DNA of 64,000 nt. Origin: Neurospora intermedia (taxonomy: Eukaryota > Ascomycota > Sordariomycetes > Sordariales > Sordariaceae). The first letter of the stretch is position 1. Every line of letters begins with the position of its first letter. A program made the position numbers and the translations under genes. The stretch lies in contig BTPP01000003.1 in NCBI GenBank assembly GCA_037102815.1, positions 5,270,001-5,334,000 of the forward strand. Direction: 5' to 3'. Below are positions 56,657 through 64,000 of this stretch, piece by piece. The notes under the pieces were generated by a model that made no database searches, was not told the DNA's origin, and worked only from the letters and a program-made list of their open reading frames with translations.

Positions 56657-58236
56657 GCCCTTTCCATTATCTGTTACGGTGTCTATGCATGCATGATTTT
56701 GCGGTTTTTTTCACAAAAGGGTTTCGCATGGCTTCATTAGCAGAGGGAAGTTGTTGATCAAGGGCGGGGTGACGGTATGGCATCTCAAACAGACCGGTCT
56801 GGAGTATTCATTATAATGAAGCATAGCCTTTTCCACTCAAAAAACCAGTGTTTTTTACGACAAGCACATTCTTCGTTACGCTCCGAAAAACAACAGATAT
56901 CCCGTGCTCGCAACGCATCACACTCCGTCACAGTTCCATGTCCGGGTGCCTCAATCTCCAACCTTCAACCTCCAACCATCAACATCTTCGTCGGCCGGCG
57001 TAGCAGTTCGCATTTTGCTCTCTCTGGGTGTTTGATACTATCCAAGTGATACCATGCCATGGAGTTGTGAACTTTTTGCGGCTTCGGAAGGAACTCACCG
57101 TCTCTTCGCTGGATGACCGGGCGGGATATAAGGACTCAAATTCACTAAGAAAAGAGCATTTTCTGCAAACCTCCATAGCCTTGTCATTCATTGTTGTATA
57201 TCGATTCGCAATCAAGACTTGCTCGTTGTGGTTTTTGACCCACACGTTTTTCAAAACAGCGTGACCATTTTACCCTTGTGAATCTTCGGTATTCATGTTG
57301 AACAGCAGTGGTGACCATTGGAGGCAACGTCCATCAGATTTGCATGCTTGGTATTCTCCATTGATGGTATCTGCCTATCGTAAACAACAATCCAGCCAGG
57401 AAAGAGCCAAGCTTGAAAAAGAAAAATTCCGGGTATCATCATCTTTCTCGTATATGGACAAAAAAGCGTAGACGCGCGGGACTTGAAACTTCAGCCCAGC
57501 AGCCATCCACATCATCGAGAGCATCAAGCGAGCATCGCTAGTAAGTCGGTATAAACAATAGCGAGGCTCGTTCCGTCAAGACCCATCCCCATCATGTCTC
57601 TGCTTCCTTCTCTTCTTCTCCCCAACTGTCAACTTCGTCCGCCAAAGAACGCCCAAAGCAAATGTGTGCTCCACCCCGAAGTTGCCTTGGTTTGTCCTTT
57701 ATCTTCTGCTGTCATCGCGCTCTTCTTCGTTCAACAGCCGGGTGTCCTCATAGCACTTTCATGGTCGGGAGGCTAGACTTCCCGGCCGACAATCGCTGGC
57801 AATGGTGTCTTGTTGAAATGCATGTGCGCGTCCCCAGCTTCCCATCTCCATCTTTCCGCGCCCCCCCCTGGGCCTCTCGTCCCATCCCCATCAACCCGCC
57901 TCCTTCTTCTATCAACGCTTTGTGTACCAGGAAATGAAACGTGCGGGGGAGAAATGTTTAGAAAAGCTGTCGTTCGAAACTGGACAGCTTGAACAGCCGT
58001 ACCGTTTCCCCCGGCCAGAGTAAAAAGCAAAAATCAAGACCGTCTATGCCATTGCCACACCATAATGCCCCATTGCCTTGTGTGAATTCCAAAGCCCCCG
58101 ATTGCTGCGACACTCAAAGAAAAATCCATAACATAAGAGACTAACAGAGGAAGCCATCCAAAAATGAAATATATCGCGAGAAGCGTGTCATAATAATAAA
58201 ACATAAAAAGATGTCGCATGTGTCGTGGCCTCCACA
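56657..58236. other. 3' regions of the convergent MFS gene and nit-2
   Basis: No gene is supported in this interval between two convergent stop codons. The AT-rich part near 58130-58210 is a plausible nit-2 polyadenylation region on the minus strand. Confidence 0.5.
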
Positions 58237-61200
58237 TTAGAGACTCATTGTGAGCCATTCCCACTCGGCTCCAGTACGAGAAGGGCCGCTACCAGGCCCA
58301 CTGCTGCTGCTCGCACCCATCATCTGGCCAGCTTGGCCGTTCGGCATTCCCATCATGCCGCCAGGCCCAACCATGGGACGAGGGGTGTTGATATACCCAT
58401 TGCCGAAGCCAAGGCTACTCTGAGTCGTTGGGGGAAGCCCAGAAAAGGCACCACCGGGGTTGAAGGTGGGCATTGTTTCATTAGATCCCGTCGAGTTGGC
58501 GGGACTATCAACGTCCATTCCGCTGCTGCTGCTGACAGCTCCGGCACTGACAGGCTGATCGCTTCCGGCGCTCTTGCTGTGACGCCTCTGGCGTTTCGAG
58601 CTAATCGTATCGCGGCGAGACATTGAACCAGCCCCAGGTCCCGGCGCACTCTTGGGCGGCGCGGACGCAATGGGTATCACACTCTTTCCACCCACAGCAC
58701 CACTCGTAGAGCCCGTGCTCCCGTGATAACTCGTGGGGGTACTACCCGCAGTGTTACCACCCGAAGCGGGGCCACTCGCAGGGCTTTCGCTCTCGTTGAC
58801 ACTGCTGGCACGGACTTGCTGCTGAGCCGGCGGTGTCGCCACCTGCGCGGGTGGTTGATTGTTGGCGTTGGAGGTAATGGACAAAGTCGAGTTCTTCCGA
58901 GCCGCTGCACTCATGCTTGCATTCTTCTTGGACCGCGTGCTCGTACCGCCCACAGGCAGGCTCGCTCCCGAACCGCGGTTCCGTTTCTTGATGACATCGG
59001 TCTTCAAACTTAGCGGTCTCACGACACCATGGAGCTTCAAAAACAAGCCACAAGCGTTGCAGAGGGGTTGTCCATCTGGGTTACGGCGCCACAATGGGGT
59101 CGTTTGCGTAAAGCAGTTAGTGCAAGTTGTTGGTGTGTCTGTCGAGTTTCCAGCTGCGCCCTGCAAGTTCGTTGTCGAACCTTGCTTTGCTCCAGGAGGA
59201 GGGGATGAAGGCCGGCTTGCCGGTACCGAGGAAAGACCAGACGAACGACCCACGTCGGCAGGTGGTGAGTGGGAGGCAGACTGCGCAAGCCTCTCGAACG
59301 GGTTCATTCTAGCGGACAGACCTGGGGTCGATGCCGTCCTAGACATCTTCCCTTTACGCAGGTCGCTCTGACGGAATGACTGCGACTGAGACCTGGGAAG
59401 ACCGCTTCCATCCCATTCTCCAGTGTTATCAACATAATCGGTTGTTGTAGCGCCAATCGTAACCTGTTTTCGCGGGGGGCCACCCGGATACCTCGCCGCC
59501 TGCGTGCTGAAATTTCCAGGTAGAGACGGATCCCATCCCATAGATGGCGAGTCAAATGCCGGTTCCTCCATGCCCTGGGAAGAAAAGTCATGAGAAATCG
59601 ATAGATTGCGATCGGCAAATGCGCCACCATCCTCCTCGTCTCCATCAGATTCTGCTCCGAATGTAAATAGACTGTCTTGCAAAACACTCATGCCTGGTGA
59701 TCGGACTGCCTGTTCATTATGGAACACTTGGGTGGGGTCAATGTGGCCGCTAAACGAGTTCGGAGCCGCAAAGGAGGGCGTCGGATCCTGGCCAGCCGAA
59801 GACGCCGGGAACATCATGTTGCCGTTACCAGCATAAGGGAACTGGTGAGCCATGGCGTTGCCCATGCCATGGTTTCCTGGCTGATACGGCTGCTGGCGAG
59901 CGCGGCGCATATCGACACCAAAGTAAAAGTTATCACCCCCCTCGTTCATAGGATGAGGCGTAGAGGCAGTCGACTGGAATGCCGAGGCAGGGGGCGAGTA
60001 GAAGTTGTTGCCATTGATGGGGCCGCTGTGCATAGAAGAGTTGTTGGGGCCAAACATGGCCGTAAATGGATCGTGGCTAACCATCGGTGACGTGGACGGC
60101 GAGAAAGAGAAGTTCTGCTGGAAGGGACCGGCAGAGGTGATGAAGGTATCAGCATCGAGGCCGACGGTATCGAGAGCGTAGGGAACCGAAGAATGGGCAG
60201 TTTGCGGCGGCAAGCCGTCATGACTCGTATGATCAAGCGAGTAATCATGGAGATCAGTATCGGCGTCGAGGCCGTTGGTCACGTAGCTAGGAGTCACCGC
60301 GGAGACGTGCGGAGAGAAATCGGCGGGGCGTTTGCGGTTCGGGTTCTAAACAAAGGATAATTATATCAGACCAGATTACACCAGATCAAGCAGGCGGGAC
60401 TGATAACAAAAAAAGCTACTCACGCGTTTGCTCGTTTCGTCGATGCTGGTTTTGCGAAGGTGTCGAGGAAGATAGCCAAATTCGGTCTGCATCCTTGGGT
60501 GGTGCAGGGCCGCAGGGACGGACTGAGGGATCATGTGCTGAGATTGCTGGTCTTTGCGAGCCTTGATAGGGATAGCTGAAGCCGTGGAGTGGTGAGCGGT
60601 TCGGTCGTCGGCCATTTTGGAGGATGTTTCGGGCGAAGGCGCAAGAGACAGGCCGGCTGGCGTGCTTATGTTTTCGCCGTTGATGAAATCGTCCAGGTTC
60701 ATGAGGTCAGACCCCTGGGATTGGGTCTGCTCCGAGGACTTGCGCAATCGCGCGATGCCGCTGGTCGATTTTTGAGGGGCTGATTCCGAAAAACGGTGTG
60801 TCCTTTTTGTTGCAACACATGCAATTATAATTAGCTTGCTGGCCAGACGCTCGCGAACAACACACGACGTCTCTTAAATAGTCTCTCTTTTTCAAAACAT
60901 ACCGGTCAGTCTCCATTTGCCTACGATAGGTCTGCAGCGGCTTGGCCATCATTCGCCAAGTCAAGTTCTCCATGCGCTCCTGGTTGGGCAGGGCCAGCTT
61001 GGTCTTAGCAAAGTATTTCCAGACCTGGGTAGCCAGCGGGTCCTGTTTCTGCATCTCGTCCGGGCTCTGGGTCATGCCAGCCAGGCCGTCCTGAAAAGGC
61101 GGGAAAGCGGACGAGCGGAGCAGATCATAGGCTGCGGCGCCGTTGGATGCCGACTGGTTGTGGTAGTCACTGGTGGGAGGAGGTATATTTTTACTGATGT

Positions 61201-61525
61201 TGTTGTTGTTACTACTGCTCTGGTGGTTGATGTTGGCCACAAAGCCGTTGCTGGTGTTGTTGCTGCTGCTGGGGCGACCGTAGCTATCACGGCCACGGGC
61301 ACTGCCAGCATTGTGGTGGTGGTGGTTGAATGCGCTCATGGGGTGGTGCTGATTGTTGTTGTTGCTGTTGGCTGAGGACGATGACATGGCGGGACCCCCA
61401 AGTCCGGTGCCGGCCATGGAATCACCTGGCCTGCGCGGGAAGCGAAAGTCGTGCTCTGTTGTCGTGGGATTCATGGTGAAAAACGGCCTTGTCGTGGCGG
61501 TTGGGGTTGTGGTGCTGGCCGCCAT
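58237..61525 (-). CDS. nit-2: Nitrogen regulatory GATA transcription factor NIT-2 (AreA orthologue)
   Basis: Three exons (61525-60903, 60802-60424, 60345-58237) encode 1036 residues. Introns are 100 and 78 nt. NIT-2 is the global activator of nitrogen-catabolic genes and binds GATA sites. The N-terminus has the AreA-type DFRFPRRP block and the conserved [20 protein letters not shown] region. The single GATA zinc finger is at about residues 742-766 (59050-59124): CTNC, 17 residues with [14 protein letters not shown], then CNAC. A basic tail follows ([13 protein letters not shown]). The extreme C-terminus EWEWLTMSL is the AreA-family end, known in Neurospora as part of the contact with the repressor NMR. 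Asn, Gln and Ser homopolymer-like runs fill the linkers. Length, finger position and both termini agree with N. crassa NIT2 as I recall it. Confidence 0.97.
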
Positions 61526-63820
61526 TGTCGCACAGAGGAACTGGACGGAGGAGCGAGACCTGCCGGGGGTGGGTTGGAGGATGAGACGTTGGCGGTTGAC
61601 CTTGACTCTGCGTGTCTGAGGGAAAGAGTCTGAGAGGTGGAGGAGGGGAAGGGATTCCGGGTCGTGGGGTGGAAGGACCGACAGGTGACAGCGAAAGGGC
61701 GTGGGCTACCTAGGTAGTGAGTGTACTAAAGACCTAGAGGCGAAGAGAGGTCAAAGAAGCCGGTCACGGACAGTCAGTCAGTCTCGACTGCGCTCTCTCT
61801 CTCTTTCGAACAGCGTGAATTGGAACGTGACTGTGATGGAATTGCGACGGCGACGGCGACGACAACAACCACAGAAGTTGTTCCAGCTATAGTTTGGACA
61901 ACCAAGTAGATGGCAGCCGATGACTGTGTGTGTGAAATTGACTTTCAGTCGTACCTCTAGCGGAGGTAGGTAGTTCCTGGATCTTCCAAGATGGAGGCGA
62001 TGGGCTCCAGCAGAGGTACGTAGTCGTCGGTACAAAACTTTTGGGGCGTTGGAACTAGTAGTGGTAGCGTGTAGCAGCACAGTTGCCAGGACGGCTCAGC
62101 AGCAGCAGGGAACGTGGATTACGGTAGCCAAGCGGCAGCGGCAGCAGCAGTTGCAGCAGCCGAAGAGGAACCATACCACAGCAAGAACTCCTCCGGTCCA
62201 GTCAGGGTAGAGTATCATGGATAGTAGAGGCACAAAGTGGATTAGTTGTGGAAGGGAAAGTTTCCCCACGTTCGGGTGGTGACTGCAGTGCTTGCTGCTG
62301 CTCAGCGCACGGGGCAGCCAGCCTTTGTGAGGTTTCATCGTTCTCTGGCAGGTCACCTCAATTGACTGTGAGGAGGGGAGTTCGACTGCCCAGGCTGCTG
62401 CTCCAGTCTTTCTGCAGACGGAGCCACCCACTGCCCGCTTCCAATTTCTCACAATGTTCGGGACGCATGCGCCCGCACACGCCCGCCCGCCGGCCACAAA
62501 AAAAACAAAAGCCCACTCGGCAGCTCGGAGCAGACCAGTCAGAAGTTGCGCTGCCCACCGCGACTACTCCACAACGGAATGCCCACTGGAGAAAAAGTGT
62601 GGCACGCCGGGACGCTAGCGAACCGAGTCCCAAGTCTCGCCAGTCGAAGTGGTGCAGTGTACACAGTACACGGTACTTGCCAGCCCGGCCCTGTCGAAAC
62701 CCGCTAGACTGAATGTACACAGTACACGGAACGCCATTGTCCACTTTCAGTTCAGTCTTGTCGAGTTCAGTCATCCCGTCCTCTTCGGATGACTGACTGA
62801 CTGTTCGCAGTTGACAATGGACATGGGGGCATGGAAATATCCGTATCAAAGTGAAACAGATGCCAAAGAAAGATTTGATAGTATAAGCGCTGACTACACT
62901 TTGCTTGGAGCCTTGGACCGGGGTTCTTTCTTGTTGTATCCCTGAGGAGCGAACGAAGCCGTCAAGGGCCGCAAGGTGAGGTTGCTCGGCTTGGATCTCT
63001 GGCTGTGTGTGGGTTGAAGAGATTCCAGGGCCGGCTCCGGGATGCCGTTTTACCTGTGGGGGTTGCAGATGGATGGATTCCTTTCGGGCGTTGCATTCAA
63101 AAGACAGCGGCGACAACCGCAACAAGACAAGAAATGATGAGGATGATGAGGGCGAATGTGACGACAAGACCGTGTTGCTAGTGTAGTTACTACCTACATT
63201 ATAGAGGCAAGTTATAATTGCCCGAACTGTTCCCGAGCAGCACCCAAGCATCGATGTCGTTGTTCTCAAGAGACGTGCAATCAACAAGTGAAATCATCCC
63301 GTCGTCAATTCCCGTCTCCACTCTAGCTACACTAGAGGCTACTATGTAGTAGTAGTGTGAGCCCCTCAGGGCCCCCTTCGGCTCCAGGTACGGCGGAGAC
63401 GGGGAATTGCTGTACAGGCCAGCCCGTCTCAGCCCGTGTCTACAGTATCAACATCGTCTACGGCAAAAGTCAAAAGTGAAATCGTAACCCGTTGTGTTGT
63501 TGCCCGCATAGTCCGCACTAACATCTGCCCATGTACTGTAGTCTGTTACATGCCCAGACTCGGTTCAGGCAAGGCAGACTGCAGCAAGTGGTATATCAAA
63601 TTGACGACGACGATGAGAGGGGGGGGGGGGATGAATATTCGGCCAGGCAAAGAGGGGTTGTACATATGTGTTGAACGCTTCCAGTATCCAATACGCCTCA
63701 ATGCGAGCCAAAGGGGGGCTGGACTTTCTTCCTAGGTGGCATTGAAGGCTCCTGACGTGATCATCTCAAGAGTAGGTATCAAGTCTCAAACAGCAACTCT
63801 TACTGTGCAGTTGTCTCTGT
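61526..63820. promoter_or_regulatory. nit-2 upstream region and leader
   Basis: No gene is supported in these 2.3 kb. The first several hundred bases are rich in CAG/CTG and CT repeats (for example CTCTCTCTCT near 61795) and probably form the nit-2 5' leader. A 16-bp repeated motif lies about 1.1-1.2 kb upstream, and a G-run occurs at 63620-63630. Open frames of up to about 300 codons on the minus strand have no domain. Confidence 0.45.
62658..62729. repeat. Duplicated 16-bp motif upstream of nit-2
   Basis: TGTACACAGTACACGG occurs at 62658-62673 and 62714-62729, 56 bp apart in the same orientation. Each copy contains an imperfect GTAC-centred dyad, which would suit a dimeric DNA-binding protein. 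Confidence 0.85.
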
Positions 63821-64000
63821 TTAGCTCTTGGCCTCCGACGCAACAGCCCTCTTGGGTTTAACTCCGTCAGCAAAGCGAGGAGTCGATGTCCCATCCCACG
63901 AGATTGCACACGCGGTAGTGGCCTCGGCTTCTTCCAGCGTGAACAGGGGAGTTAGTGTTGGTACGAGTATTTTGGTGGGGTTATGGCTCGCTTTTCCTTC
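63821..64000 (-). CDS. C-terminal end of an unidentified gene, cut by the window edge
   Basis: The frame is open from the window edge for 59 codons to a stop at 63821-63823. It reads KILVPTLTPLFTLEEAEATT, then CAISWDGTSTPRFADGVKPK, and ends RAVASEAKS, which has balanced coding-like composition. The basic, Ala/Lys-rich end is typical of a C-terminus. I do not recognise the family, and the rest lies outside the window. It is encoded on the same strand as nit-2 and upstream of it. Confidence 0.55.
   Translation of the reverse strand, partial: EGKASHNPTKILVPTLTPLFTLEEAEATTACAISWDGTSTPRFADGVKPKRAVASEAKS

Noticed and set aside
62358-63287. 309-codon minus-strand frame upstream of nit-2
   Set aside because: No domain, composition unlike the neighbouring proteins and no splice evidence. 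It lies in the expected promoter and leader region.

Overview
The window looks like nuclear DNA of a filamentous ascomycete of the Sordariaceae, most likely Neurospora crassa or a very close relative. Genes are split by short introns (about 50-110 nt) with CTAAC-type branch sites. The strongest species marker is a GATA factor at 58.2-61.5 kb. When spliced it gives 1036 codons with its zinc finger near residues 742-766, which matches the N. crassa nitrogen regulator NIT2 as I remember it. A Dbf2-type kinase lies 8 kb away. Exon boundaries below were derived by hand from splice signals, reading frame and family conservation; no search was run.

Layout. Bases 1-25,000 are gene-poor. They hold a decayed mobile-element relic at the left edge, rearranged SNF2-helicase-like fragments between two direct repeats (6.9-8.1 kb), a tRNA-like relic, one convincing small gene (9.0-9.7 kb) and a decayed relative of that gene (11.2-11.8 kb). 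The rest is apparently non-coding. From 25 kb the window becomes an ordinary gene-dense euchromatic region. It contains a ketopantoate-reductase-like protein with a long disordered tail (25.0-28.1), the DASH/kinetochore subunit Hsk3 (30.2-31.1), an RNase P/MRP Rpr2-type subunit (31.9-32.5) and the mRNA-export DEAD-box ATPase Sub2 (33.3-35.5). These are followed by a three-gene family cluster (36.3-40.6), a HET-domain protein (41.4-43.7), a GPI-anchored CFEM-like surface protein (44.4-45.5), the NDR kinase DBF-2 (48.2-50.4) and a Wbp11-type splicing factor (51.7-52.6). The right end holds an MFS transporter (54.2-56.6), NIT-2 (58.2-61.5) and the C-terminus of an unidentified gene at the right edge.

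Most of these genes are independent housekeeping or regulatory genes: mRNA export and splicing (Sub2, Wbp11), tRNA processing (Rpr2), mitosis and septation (Hsk3, DBF-2) and nitrogen control (NIT-2). The best candidate for something undescribed is the 36.3-40.6 kb cluster. Two full-length paralogues lie on opposite strands around a smaller gene. All three share an approximately 55-residue module ending in an AWxIARRFN-like signature, and the middle gene carries that module twice in tandem.
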